Assembly: GCF_000165395.2 (NCBI RefSeq)
Contig: NC_010574.1
Coordinates: 930,001 to 994,000 of the forward strand
Length of the DNA: 64,000 bases
DNA from: Babesia bovis T2Bo
Lineage: Eukaryota; Apicomplexa; Aconoidasida; Piroplasmida; Babesiidae
Reading direction: 5' to 3'
Positions 32,518-43,976 of this stretch are shown one piece after another. Numbering within the stretch: position 1 is the stretch's first letter; the number at the start of each line of letters is the position of its first letter. The translations under genes were made by a program, and so were the position numbers. The notes under the pieces are model-generated. The model did no database searches and had not been told where the DNA came from. It was given only the letters and a program-made list of their open reading frames with translations.

Positions 32518-35500
32518 ATGGCAGCACAGGCCTGGACCCCTTACACCAGCCTCACCCAGGCTCCCACCAACCTGAAGGAGGCCATTGACTGGGTCCTCAG
32601 GGTAACTGGTAAGGATGGTAAGGAAAACAACAAGGCGGCTTCGCCGCCCCAATTCGGCTGCCTGTGCTACCTTGCCAAGGCAGTGAAGGACCTTCTGTAT
32701 GACGCCAGGTCCCCGGGGTCCCCTGGTCCCAGCCTTGAGAGGAACTGGGACAACGTACTCCTAAAGGAGGAACAGTCCATAGTAAAGCCAGTGCTCACTG
32801 ACCTGGGACTCCTTGGTGCTGGGACTAGTACTGACAGTACTACTTATACTTGCGCTGGTGGTACCGAGGTCATTGGGGCACTGATAGAACAGTTGGCACA
32901 GGGACTACAGAAGTGGGTTGGGTGGCAGAAGGATGATGAGTGTTGTCTTAAGGGAGAAAATGGTAAAGAGAGCAAGGGGATAGGGAAGAAGTGTGAATGT
33001 AGTACTGGTGGTGTTAGCGGGTGTTGTAGTACTAGTAGTGGTACTACTTGTCATCAGTGTGGCACGTGTGGTACCAGTGCCACTGGCCAAAAATGCTACC
33101 AGTCGGCCTATTGCAAAGCCACAAGTCCTCCCAGTTCCCCTACAGACTTCCTTTGGACGTCCATATCCAGTGACTCTGATAAGGTCCACCTCCTGGCCCG
33201 GATTTTCCTAGGGTCAGTATGTCTCATCTGGAGTGGACTCAGTCAGTTGGGGTTCCTAACTAAGGAGGGGAGTGGTGGTATCAATAATAGATGGTCGGAC
33301 AGTAGTCTGCACGAGATCAAGGATGATGGCACGTCTGGTCTCGGCTCATTCATGGCGGCCATGGGCTACGACCTGGAGAGGTTGAATCAGGGAGGTAAAG
33401 GTGAGTACTGCCTAGGGTAGTCATGTGGACTTATGGTGTGGTAGGTAACACGGGTAATGGAGAGTTTGTGCACACTTTGTTGACGGGAAAAGATCCTAAG
33501 ACTGGTGTGGCATGGAACGAATTCAAGAATGGCACAGATAAGGGTAAGTCCACCTCCTCTGTAGTACCAATGTACCCTAGACAGTGTAGCTGAGTACTAT
33601 AGCAGTATCTATAGTACAGCACAGGGTGCTGCCAAGAGTACCAGTGAGACCCTCTGTAAGCAGTACCCCCTATTGGTACTCCATATCCTGGCCAGTGGGT
33701 ACTTCAGGGCAGGCAGTGCCGGGGCCAAGGGTATCACGTCGCCGGCGAAGCCGGCTGAAAAGAAAGACACTCCTGTCTCTAGGAAACCCCGGACAATCCG
33801 GGAAATCCTATACTGGCTTAGTGCATTGCCCTATAGTCAGGGATACAAGGCACTGGTGGATAGGATGAAAGAGAAGTATCCTAGGAAGGAGAACAAACCA
33901 GAAGAATTCGAGGAACAAATAGTGCTTCACGGAGAAGGTGCTGGCAAAAAGACAGAGCTCCATAAGGACAAGATTACCCACTACCTAATGGCCGCCTGTG
34001 GCTACTGCCCACTGGTGCTCATCGGTATCCAGGGGACCATAGAAAGGGAAGTGACACAGCCGCAGACGCAGTCTCCACCAGGTGAGTGATATAGACACTG
34101 TTGTATAGGGGCGCCTTCGGCGCAACAGTGCCCTAGGGGTAGTCATGTGGAGTCATGGTGTAGTAGGTCAGCCGGAGCCGGCAAAGAAGTGTGAAAAGCA
34201 TAAGAAAAACCCTAGTGCTAAAAGGTGTACCCTAGAAGACGCCAACAAGGCTGCATCGGCAGCTCCCAAGGCAGCTCCTGACGACGGCAAACTCAAGGAA
34301 GGTGAAGTCTGCTACGGCGGGTACCACCTGGAAGTGTCCAAATTTGGTAAGTACCCATGAGTACCACTCCCTAACACTTTATAGGCCCCCTCCATGGGAT
34401 GTATGCCAATGGGCTCTTTGGCTTTGACATGGACGGCTCTCCTGCCCAGTGCCTGGACCAACTGAGGGTATATGTCTACCACTGCTTCTACCAGCTCTAT
34501 TTCCTAAGGAAGCAGTGTAGTGTGGGCGCGATAGCGGCCGGAGGAGGAGGGGCAGGGAAGACAGTGCTGGGCTGGAATAGTTGTAGGTATGGTAGTGGAG
34601 TTGCGAAGAAATCTGGTGGCGTTAATGTGAAATGGCAGTGCACCGTAGAGAATACAGGTGAGTGCTCAAAGGGTAATGATGTGAAGTAATAATGTAGTAG
34701 GTAGCGGTGGTACGGATCACACTAAGAAATGTGGATTACAGAGTGGTGCAAGTACTGTTAGTGAGTCAGCTTTACAAGGATTCTTGTGTGATAGTATATA
34801 TGGGATGTACTGCAGGGAAACATTAGGCAAAACCCCTGACAGTGAAGACAAACCATATCCAGAAATTGATGCCCATATGAACAAGACAGTAGATTCTAAA
34901 GGGATAGAACATCCGGCACACCTACAGTATCCTCAATTATGCCCTGTTCCCATGGGCTGGAGCAAGGAAGGCACTAGTGGTGAGAACCACTTCAAAGGTA
35001 CGTCCCATTACTCTATGGTACCCCTAAAGCATTGTATATATACTAGGGGCACCCCCTGGGCGCCACAGTAGCCCTAGTGACCTACAGTGACTCACGTTGT
35101 ATACAGATTTAACCCAAGGTACCCATAAGCAGGCAGAACTGACAACGAAGCCACCAGGTACGTCCCACAGTATATTACATGGACTCATACTGTAGCAGGC
35201 ACTAACAACAAGTACCCTGTACACTGCACTGGGAATACACTGGCGCTACTCCTGGAGTACTACTGTGACCCAGAAAAGTGCCCTAGTGGCACCCTAGTGG
35301 TACTCCTGAGACTGCTGGCATGTATTACTCCCACGGTGCCACGGACCCTGGGTGACCTCTTTGGGTTCTATTACTATATAGTCTACATTGGGGGAAACAG
35401 TGCCAGTGGTGTTGGAGAGCAGGAAGTTAACAAGGCCCTAGGGATATACGAGCAGGAATCTAAACTGCATATGCTGGGTGGTGGTCCTGATGCAGTGGTC

Positions 35501-36682
35501 GAGGCACTAACCACGTGGAACGGTAAGTATACATACAGGGAGTAGTACTGGTCTAGTGCTATAGGGGCGCGCCGTATAGAGACGGTAACTGACAGTGTCC
35601 GTCACGGTGGCGCGCAGTGGTAGTGTATAGGGTGGTGACGTGGTGTAATGGAGTAGTACCACTGACAGTGACTCATGGTGGTGTAGGTGGTAGTAGTACT
35701 GGGTGTAGCGCTGGTGGTTGTACGGAAAAGTCACTTAAGTGCTTATATGGCAACGGCAACAAGTGTACTCCATTCTTATGCCCCCTCAGTGGCCAGCAGT
35801 ATGGCCAGTTGAGTCCCGTGATGGCCGGGACCTACCTGTCATGGTTGGTCTATTTGATAGGGGAGTTCCAGGAAGGGCTGGAAGGGTTGAAAGGGGAGTT
35901 CACAAAGATTAGTTGTAAGGATTCGGATTGTAAAAGTAGGTTTCAGTGCTTATAAGGGCGCCTTCGGCGCACAGTGTCATATGGATTCATGGTGTAGTAG
36001 GTCAGGGAGGTGCTGGTGGATGTGGTGGCGATGGAAAGTGCCAAGCAGGAACCCATGGTACTCCATGTCCTGGTGGTAGTAGTGGTGGTGGCGGAGTCTG
36101 TCAGTGTGCCTCTGTCGTATCATGTACCGGGGTACTACCGGTGTTGTACAAGTATGGCTTTGGGTATGGCAATGTAGAGACGTTGCACAAGACAGGAGGT
36201 AAGTTGTAGTATAGTAGTATGGATAGTGTAGAGACAGTGTAGCTGTAGTTTTGCTGAAAGTTTCACACAAGTTTAGTACAAGTTTTGGTAAAAGTTTTAT
36301 AAGGGCGCCTTCGGCGCAACTGTGCCCTAGGGGTAGTCATAGTGTAGCAGGTTCGAAGACGTGCGATGCGTTCCTAACGACGCTAAAGGGTGTTCTAGAA
36401 AGTGAAAAGTTCGTTGGTGACAGCAGCAAGAAAACAGGGTTAATCCCTAGTGTAAACCAACTCATCTACACCACCAGGCTCCCCTGGATCTTTGTCCTCA
36501 CGCTAGCGTGGCTAGTAGCGGTACTCTACCTCGCCTTTGGTGCCATATGGCCACTGGACTGGGCACATATGAGGTCGCATTGCAGAGGATGGTTCAGGAA
36601 GGGCAGTCTGAGTCCATGGGAAGTACTGATGGTGGGAAAGAAGAAGGGGAGGGGGATACTAGAGTTTTTTGGTGGGAGGTAG
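32518..36682 (+). CDS. ves1beta: ves1-beta, variant erythrocyte surface antigen VESA1b (11 exons, apparently intact)
   Basis: Exons: 32518-33400, 33445-33543, 33620-34081, 34167-34346, 34385-34657, 34701-34997, 35107-35157, 35199-35522, 35687-35935, 36001-36198 and 36351-36682; 3348 nt, 1115 residues. Every intron joins in phase 1, and many exon introns are GT/AG. VESA1b is the second subunit of the VESA1 surface ligand. Seen: TSLTQAPTNLKEAIDWVLRV shared with VESA1a, LARIFLGSVCLIWSGLSQLG, several Cys-rich stretches, ILYWLSALPYSQGY, YCPLVLIGIQG, CASVVSCTGVLPVLYKYGFG, a TM helix near 1049-1071 and a beta-type tail (SHCRGWFRKGSLSPWEVLM). Introns 3, 9 and 10 carry GC hairpins; two further GC hairpins are inside exons 1 and 3. 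The exon 3 acceptor (after 33619) was chosen to keep phase; neighbouring AGs break the frame. Confidence 0.88.
32634..32648. repeat. GC hairpin inside ves1-beta exon 1
   Basis: GGCGGC-TTC-GCCGCC, coding for part of KAASPP; same three-base loop as the intronic hairpins. Confidence 0.75.
33741..33755. repeat. GC hairpin inside ves1-beta exon 3
   Basis: GCCGGC-GAA-GCCGGC, coding for part of SPAKPA. Confidence 0.75.
34111..34139. repeat. hairpin module in ves1-beta intron 3
   Basis: GCGCC-TTC-GGCGC followed by AACAGTGCCCTAGGGG, nearly the same 29 nt as in the promoter at 32265-32293. Confidence 0.85.
35958..35970. repeat. GC hairpin in ves1-beta intron 9
   Basis: GCGCC-TTC-GGCGC followed by ACAGTGTCATATGGA. 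Confidence 0.8.
36305..36333. repeat. hairpin module in ves1-beta intron 10
   Basis: GCGCC-TTC-GGCGC followed by AACTGTGCCCTAGGGG, the third copy of the 29-nt module. Confidence 0.85.
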
Positions 36683-36695
36683 TGGCAAAGTAGTG

Positions 36696-36708
36696 GCGCC
36701 TTCGGCGC
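36696..36708. repeat. GC hairpin just 3' of ves1-beta
   Basis: GCGCC-TTC-GGCGC 13 nt beyond the stop codon, mirroring the hairpin beyond the ves1-alpha stop at 27995-28007. Confidence 0.8.
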
Positions 36709-36714
36709 GATAAC

Positions 36715-36990
36715 TAGGGATAATGTGGATATGGTTAGTAAGGGTTTCATAGAAAAGTAGTGGCAGTTTTGGCAAAAGTTTGGTAGAAAAGTAGTAGCTG
36801 TTAGGGATGGTGATGTGGATAGGGTTACAGAGTGTTTTCTTAGAGTTACGTAGCACTGTTAGTAAAGGTTTAGTAGTGATTGTATTAAAATGTTCGTAGT
36901 ATATTCAATAAAAGCTTAATACGGGTTTTGGTAGAGGTTTGGCATTACTTTTGGTAAAAGTTTGATGCTACATTTTATTAAAAGTTTATA
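36715..36990. repeat. degenerate ves1-beta 3'-flank repeats
   Basis: Imperfect units of GTTTTGGTAAAAGTTT, GTAGAAAAGTAGTAG and similar; complement of the pattern at 27520-27900. A short stretch of the same type occurs in intron 10 (36250-36300). Confidence 0.6.
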
Positions 36991-37024
36991 GGTGTTAAGG
37001 GTAGATTATATGGTGTAGTAGTAC

Positions 37025-37240
37025 GTTTTTGTGACCACATAGTCACTACATGGTAACAACTATGTGTCTCTTCCCCTCTGATTATTCTAAACAGTGTCCT
37101 GCTACAGGTTTATAGAGTCCTATACAAATGGAAGAACGCGTTCACTAGTCTACACAGTACCATATAGAATGTCCCCTCACAAAGGACTGTTTAGTGGGGG
37201 CACTATATATGTTGGCGTTACCCTGGTGGGGTTTTTTTAG
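37025..37240. repeat. direct repeat, left copy, upstream of truncated ves1-alpha
   Basis: Contains TGTGACCACATAGTCACTAC and, at 37180-37240, ACAAAGGACTGTTTAGTGGG followed by GTTACCCTGGTGGGGTTTTT. The right copy is at 41448-41560. Confidence 0.7.
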
Positions 37241-37362
37241 TAAAATTGGGGGTGATGGGGTAGTGTAGAGACACTGATTTAGAATGGGCGCCCGTAGAGA
37301 TGGTACCTGACAGTGTCCATTACAGTGGCGTGCCCAGTACTATTGAACTCACCCCTCTACAG

Positions 37363-40300
37363 AATGCATATGTGGCCTGGCGGCGGCAGTGACTGACCTA
37401 CTGCAGTCAGTACAACTGGAGTACCATGGTAAGTAGACAGTAGTCTAGTAGTTCAGCACCATTATAGGCTATGAAGGTGAAAGTGAAGGCAAAGGTGCCA
37501 ACAGTGACAAGGTGAAGGAACACCTTAATGGACTCTTCTCCCTGGTACAGGGACTAGGTGGTACCTCCGTGGTCCGGACCTACATAGACCAGCTGGCACA
37601 GGTACTCAGTGCACTAGTTGGGTGGAGTAAGATAACGAAGTGTGATAATAGTGGCTGCAAAGGCACTAGTGGCACTAGTGGCGATAGCAATCCCCATGGC
37701 CAAAGTAGCAGTGGTGGCAGTTGCGAGTATCTAAATGAGGTGACAGCGAACAAACCATGTGAACAGTGTAGGTGTATGAAATGGGATGTGCCCGATGCGG
37801 GTGATCACACTAAGGGACACCATCTGGGCAGGGGGTGTACAAGGTGTAAGGATAGTGGTGGTAGTAGTAGTGCACAGTGTAGCTGTGGTAGTGGCACCTG
37901 TACTCCTGACAAGTGTCAATGCGCTATAGAAGGCAAATGCTGCAAGTGTTATTGTAAGGAAGGATGTAAAGATAAGTGTAAGAAGGATGCAAAGTGTAGC
38001 TGTATCGAAACGGACACTAACGGCTTAGATCGTCGTGTATACAAAGAAACATATCAATCGGCATATGGAGGTTTTCTCAGCTTCGATTCATACGTGGGAG
38101 GAAAAAACCAGGCATACAGACAGCCAATATGGAATGATCTCAATGGTAAACTACCTAGTGGTGACACGATCTTTGGGCTACCTGATGCTACTCCCTCCCA
38201 ACGTCGCCAAAAATGTGCCCAGATCCTCCTAGGCTCAGTATGTCTCATCTGGAGTGGCATTACTTATATGTATTGGACAGGTAGATATGCCAAGGGTAGT
38301 CCTTACTGGAACAATCACATCCTGGACGGTAGTGGTATAGATGATGGAAGCTTATCCCAATGGCTTCAGGCCCTAGGGTTTCCTAGGGATATGTTGAACA
38401 ATAGTGGTCCTGGAAATAGATGGGATGCTGTTATATGGGATGGACTTAGTGATAAGTTGCTTCTAGGGTTTGCTAAGCCTAGTGGTGCCAGTGGCTGGGA
38501 CACTGAGGGTAATACAGCCAGAAATCCATTCGCTATGAACTTTGCCGGTTTTGTACATACTGCACATAGGGATTCATTTAATAATAGTGCTATTGTCTTC
38601 CATAAGAATGGCAATGACGCTAGTATTCCTGACACTAACCAGCACAAACGTGGCGCCCTCTTCAAGCTCTACATTCTATCATGTGCCTACTTTACCGGGT
38701 TACAGAAGAAGAATACCACTGAAAGTACTCCAAGGACCCCCAAGACCATCCGTGAGATCCTATACTGGCTAAGTGCATTGCCCTATAGTCAGGCCTATAA
38801 GGATACACTAGACTATGCCAAGGGAAGATTATCTGACGTACTCAAAAAACCCGAAGCCACTGACTCTACCAATGGAGAAACACAATTGAAATTTATTCAA
38901 ACGGATCGTCCCGCACCCATTACCGTTCATGAATACAACCTCTTTGCCCACTTCCAAGCAGTGACTCAGTACTGCCCACTGGTCCTCATAGGTATCCAGG
39001 GTGGAATACACAGTACCACCAAAGGTACTAAAGAACCTCCTATTCACTCCCTCTATGCCAACACTGAGTGCCACTTCACCTATCCCACTGTGTCCATCCA
39101 AGCATACAACCAGGTGGTACACTACATTAGGGCTCTGTTCTATCAGTTGTACTTTCTTAGGAAGCAATGTGCAGTGAAAGTGACTTGTGGAGGGAAGTGG
39201 CGTGAGTGTAGGTATGGTCAGGGGGTGGTATCCAAGGGGGTAATCAGCTGGATGTGCCTGGGGTGTGACCCCATGGAGCATGATAGGAATTATAGGGTAA
39301 AGAAGGTAAAGGAGGAGTTGGATGGGGTGATCAAGGGGAAAGATCCAAAGGATCTTCCGGGGACCCTGAAGGAAGTACTAGAGAAGATTGGTGATGTAGT
39401 GGTACAATTGGGTAATGCTCAGGAGGCATTGGAAGGGAAGAAAAAGGAGGCTATAGAGGGGGTGCAGAAGGCACTAGAGGGGGCTAAGGAGGAACTGGAT
39501 AAACTGAAGGATCTGGATGGGCTGAATGATGAAAAACTAAAGGAAGCTAAGAAGAAACTAGTGGAGCTGACGAATGGTAGTGGTAATGGAATACTAGGGA
39601 AGGTATTAGGACATGGTGGATTAGAGACGGCTAAGAGTGATGTGACAAATGTTGATCCCGGTAAGAACAAGATCAGTGATGCTATCGATGGAGTACACAA
39701 GGCATTGGAAGCATTGAAGGACGCAGTCCAACAGATCATTGAAGCAACAAAGAACGATACAAAACAATTCCAAGAAGCTATTATTACTGCTACCGATGAA
39801 GCAGATGTAATCAGGCGGCTTCAAGAACCCCGAGATAGTCAAAAGGCAACATTGGAAGCGTTATCAGAACTCCTCTCAGCCATCGACCACCTCCTCTCCA
39901 TCTGCAACACCGCAAAGTGCCCTGGATGTAAAGATCACGCCACCAAGTGTGGCCAACCATCAAATCCCAGTATCTGTAAGACCTGTCTCCAACCCACCAC
40001 CACTGGAGTCCCCTCCCCCCTCCAGGCATTCCTCGAGGATCGGTTGCCAGGTTTTAGTTGTAGTGAAGTACCAGCAGACGACACGCCCGACTACCCACCC
40101 GCTGCATCCCACTTACATCACACTAGTGCTACTGGTCAATGCTGCCCGTTGCCAATGGGATTCAGGAATTCCTTCTACAGCGGCAGCACCGGTGACATGA
40201 CGGGCTCAAGACTCTATGGTATCCTCTACTTCTTCAGTAACGGGGACATGATGCAGTCGTGTGTCTATACACTAGTGAGGGTCACTGCAGCTCTCAGTGC

Positions 40301-41375
40301 CACCACACCACAGGTATTGGGTGACGTCTTTGGGTTCTTTAGGGGTGGTGTAGGAGAGAAGGAAAGTGGAAAGAACAAGAAGAATTTGGTAGTGCCGTGT
40401 GATCACAATAAGGACCCATCTAAGAAAGGAGATGATGACTACTTTTGCGGCTGGTGTGCCTCTGGGTTAAGGGATGTAGTGAAAGAGATAGAGTGGATAG
40501 AAAAGGGTAATGAAAGTGATGGAGGGAAGTACAGAGGAAATGTGGGAGAAGCCCTGATACAGATTAAAGGAGAAAAGGACGCTAATACTGCTCTAAAGTC
40601 CAGCACAAGTAACCTCTCGAGACTCACTAAGAACTGCCAGTACCTCTCCCCCCTAACCGGTGAGCTGTACACCGCAGTGAGTGCCACCTTCGGTAACACA
40701 TACCTCTCATGGGTACTATACCTATCAGATGCACTTCATTCAGGACTAGAGTCACTGGCTAGTGCTTTCCAGGAAATCGAATGCCGGGGCTGTAAGGGAA
40801 ACTGTGACCCCAATAAGTGCAAGAAGGGACATCATGGAGCAAGTAGTGATGGACAGTGTGGATGCCAACCAATCGTATCATGTACCGGGGTACTACCAGT
40901 ATTGTATAGGCATGGCTTCAGCTATGGTAACCCATTCAATCTGGAGGAGTACCAGCAGAAGGGAAAGGAGAAGGGAGATTATAGTATTGCAGAGAAGGGT
41001 GGGAAGAAGCAGTGTCACGAGTTCTTAAGCAGTCTTCAGGCAGTGATCCAGAACAAGCAGGACCCCTCTCAGGACCAGGGACAACACCCCCTCACCAATC
41101 TCCTCTCCCAGGTCGGCAAACTCCAATACGACATACGGCTCCCATGGATATTTGTCCTCACGGTGGCATGGCTAGTAGCGGTACTCTACCTTGCATTTGG
41201 TGCCATATGGCCACTGGACTGGACACATATGAGGTCGCATTGGTTACGGGGTGGAGAGCACCAGTGGCAATGTATGTGGTATAAGGTGATGACGGGACGG
41301 AAGGGAAGAGTAGTGCTGGAGGGGGTGGAAAATTTTGGTCAATGTTTACTGGTGCTTATTGTGATGGTTTTGTAG
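37363..41375 (+). pseudogene. ves1-alpha lacking exon 1 (5'-truncated, rest open)
   Basis: Exon 2 (37363-37428) and exon 3 (37468-41375, 1287 codons open from 37512) match the intact ves1-alpha, including the Cys/Lys-rich region, the coiled-coil stretch, the second Cys-rich segment and the TM helix followed by an SHWLRGGEHQWQCMWYKV tail. Upstream similarity continues into the intron 1 equivalent (from about 37285, GGGCGCCCGTAGAGATGGTA) and then stops. No exon 1 or ves1 promoter is found before 37.3 kb. The last residues (VVLEGVENFGQCLLVLIVMVL) differ from other VESA1a tails. I infer a silent, nearly full-length donor copy; it would become expressible by recombination into a complete locus. 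Marked pseudogene because of the missing exon, not because of internal stops. Confidence 0.82.
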
Positions 41376-41447
41376 CATTGTTGGTAGAAGTTTAGCACAG
41401 AAATGGTAGAATTTCTGGGTAGTCTGTAGGCTCTAGTAGTACTATTT

Positions 41448-41560
41448 GGTGACCACATTGTAACTACTATCTGCCTTTGTCTCACCTCCCCTTATCCTGC
41501 ACAAAGGTGTATTTAGTGGGGTCATAATTTATGTTGGTGTTACCCTGGTGGGGCTTTTAG
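41448..41560. repeat. direct repeat, right copy, downstream of truncated ves1-alpha
   Basis: TGGTGACCACATTGTAACTAC, then ACAAAGGTGTATTTAGTGGG and GTTACCCTGGTGGGGCTTTT, matching the left copy. Confidence 0.7.
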
Positions 41561-42198
41561 GATGCTAGGGTAACCCCTATGATGGGGCACTAAATAGGGG
41601 GATAAAAAGTAGTGTTGGCACTTGATAGGTACTGATCTGTGTCTATAATAGTTCATAGGCCAATTAGGAACGATTTCACAATTTACTCTAAGGGCTCCTG
41701 CAGTGATTACTGTGGATATCCTGACAGAGGTAGTGATATGGACTAGTGTGGAGTGTGATGTATAGGTAGTGTACATCAGGGGTGGTGATGTAGAGAGTAA
41801 TAGAGTCTAGAAGAATATATAAAGTAGTACTAACACTGTTGTACAGTACTCTATAACGAAGTCACTTCCATGGGACACTATGGATACCGTGGTTAGTATA
41901 CAGTACCATACTGGGCCATAACAAGGGAGCAACAGAGTAGTGTATACATGTGCTAATGTCCAGTGTTGTTAATGGAGCAGTATAGGGTGGCGATGGATGT
42001 AATGGATGATAGTGTTAGTGAGGTTATCATATGTCTAGGTACTTTAGAGTAATAGAGGAGATGTATTAGGGTAGTCTAGTACAGAGATATATGTACTATG
42101 CCATCGTAGGAAACATGTGGCACTGTCGTGTGATACAAATGTATATCCATTATGACATTATGATAACTGCGTTTTCATCAATATAATCCATAGTTTGT
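41561..42198. other. intergenic, no gene seen
   Basis: Spacer between the ves1-alpha 3' flank and the SmORF pseudogene; only short shadow frames. Confidence 0.5.
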
Positions 42199-43050
42199 TC
42201 ACAAATGCAAATACCAAAAACGATTGGGCCTTTGCTTCTTCTCAATAACTGTGAAATGCTCTCTAATAAGTTCTTCCAACTCGGGATCTATAGGTTCATT
42301 GCAGTTTTCTGGAACCTTGGCAGCCAAATCCTCTGGCAACATATAACGCAATGCAGTTCTGTTTTCTGGCTCCGGTAACAAATACCAGTCGACGCTATAT
42401 AATGACAAATAATCCCTAATGCGTTTTTCAAACACAGGCGCTATTGGTTCTCTACAGTCCGGTGCTACAAAAGCTTTCGTAGAATATGGCAACCTGTCAC
42501 GAAGAAGTTTTCTGTTTTCGGGTTTCTGTACAAAATACCATTCTAGAGAGTATTTTGGTGGCTCAGGTACATCAACAGGGTCAGCTGCAGATGCGTCTTT
42601 TTTACCTTAGAATCTACTGGTGAAAGACTTCTTTGAGGGTTGGCCAACATCAGTGGTTTTACGTTGTGCAGAATCAGACTCCTTTTGTTTCTGTTTCTCA
42701 ACCCAAGAAAAATGATTTCTAATACGGTTTTCTACTGCGGGCAATATTGGCTTTTTGCAATACTCTGGGATACAAGCTTCAAACCCATATGGCAATATGT
42801 AACGAAGAGTTGCTCTGTTTTCTGGCTTGGGTAACAGATACCATTCCACAGAAAACTTGGGTGGTTCATCAGTCTCACTCTTTGAAACCTCTTGAGGTTT
42901 AGTAACAGATTCCTCATTCTTACTTAATGGTCCATCCTACAATGATTACTTTTTGGGTTGCTCCTGGGCTACCTCAGTAGAAGTGGCCGTGGCAGAGAGC
43001 CCGAAGGCCACAACTACAAAGATCTTCCATAACATGTTGTAGGCTATCAT
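42199..43050 (-). pseudogene. SmORF pseudogene with three in-frame stops
   Basis: The frame from ATG 43048-43050 reads a SmORF leader (MIAYNMLWKIFVVVAFGLSA) and then three ~51-residue repeat units (VEWYLLPKPENRATLRYILP; LEWYFVQKPENRKLLRDRLP; VDWYLLPEPENRTALRYMLP). It is broken by TAA and TAG shortly after QEQPKK and by a TAA between the first and second units. SmORFs are secreted small proteins of unknown function linked to ves1 loci. The leader is most like that of the SmORF at 56739, which supports the inverted-duplication pairing. Confidence 0.85.
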
Positions 43051-43976
43051 TTTGGTAAAGTCAGTAAAAAGTGATATTGCTAAATGTAGGAACTAAGGCT
43101 GTTGTTATGCCCCAGGTATGGTAAATCTGCCAGTATATAACAAATTGCGCTTCATTGCAGCAATTCATGCTGCAGTAAAACAGTAATCAAAGTGTTAGGT
43201 GATTATTATGGTTCGCTCGCTCTCAGGCACCCATAATATCAGTATCAGTACAAATCCTCCACAGATCATTATTGGAAGAGTGGATTTATGAAATGAATAT
43301 TACCCATAGGAACGTAATTGTTATGATAAATGACAGTACCCATAACATGAGTGTCACAATCTGTATAACACAAATCAGATGATAGACACTATGTTACCTG
43401 TCAAGTTCTATAGACTCCATATAACCATAAAATACTGTGACGTATATGCCAGGAGAATGTAATAGATACTTTTGTTTCGTTACTGTCCATTATGAAAACA
43501 TATTCCAAGCTAGATGCATCACGGATTGTGTATATATCTAAGTTGTATCACGCTACCAACAAGGGTATAACGAGATGTTGACCGATAAGCAATGATGCCA
43601 CAAATATACTTTGTGCAGTCGTTGTGATTCGCCTATAGAGAAGCCACAATGCATAATGATGTTACTCTAGTAAATAGAGAGCAATATTAAATAAATCTAA
43701 CAGTAATATTAGCAATGCAAGGTGTCGTATGAGATTAATGTAATACTTAACATGTTGCTGTTATGAGGAATATCTGTCTGGGAAAGGAGCTATTATTGGT
43801 GATGACTAAATCTGTGCCTTGTATAGTAACTATGACGTAGGAGGTAACATTAGCTATGAAAGTCTACAAACTACGAGGTACTGCTCCATGTGTATAACAG
43901 TAGTCATCTACAAATATACAGATACTATGAAATCATATTATATTCATTGTCACCAATATACTCAAAGATTGTGAAT
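43051..43976. other. SmORF spacer
   Basis: No gene. The stretch near 43480-43540 is similar, in reverse complement, to 56310-56375 in the spacer between the plus-strand SmORFs (for example TTCATAATGGA next to CTTGGAATAT). Confidence 0.5.
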
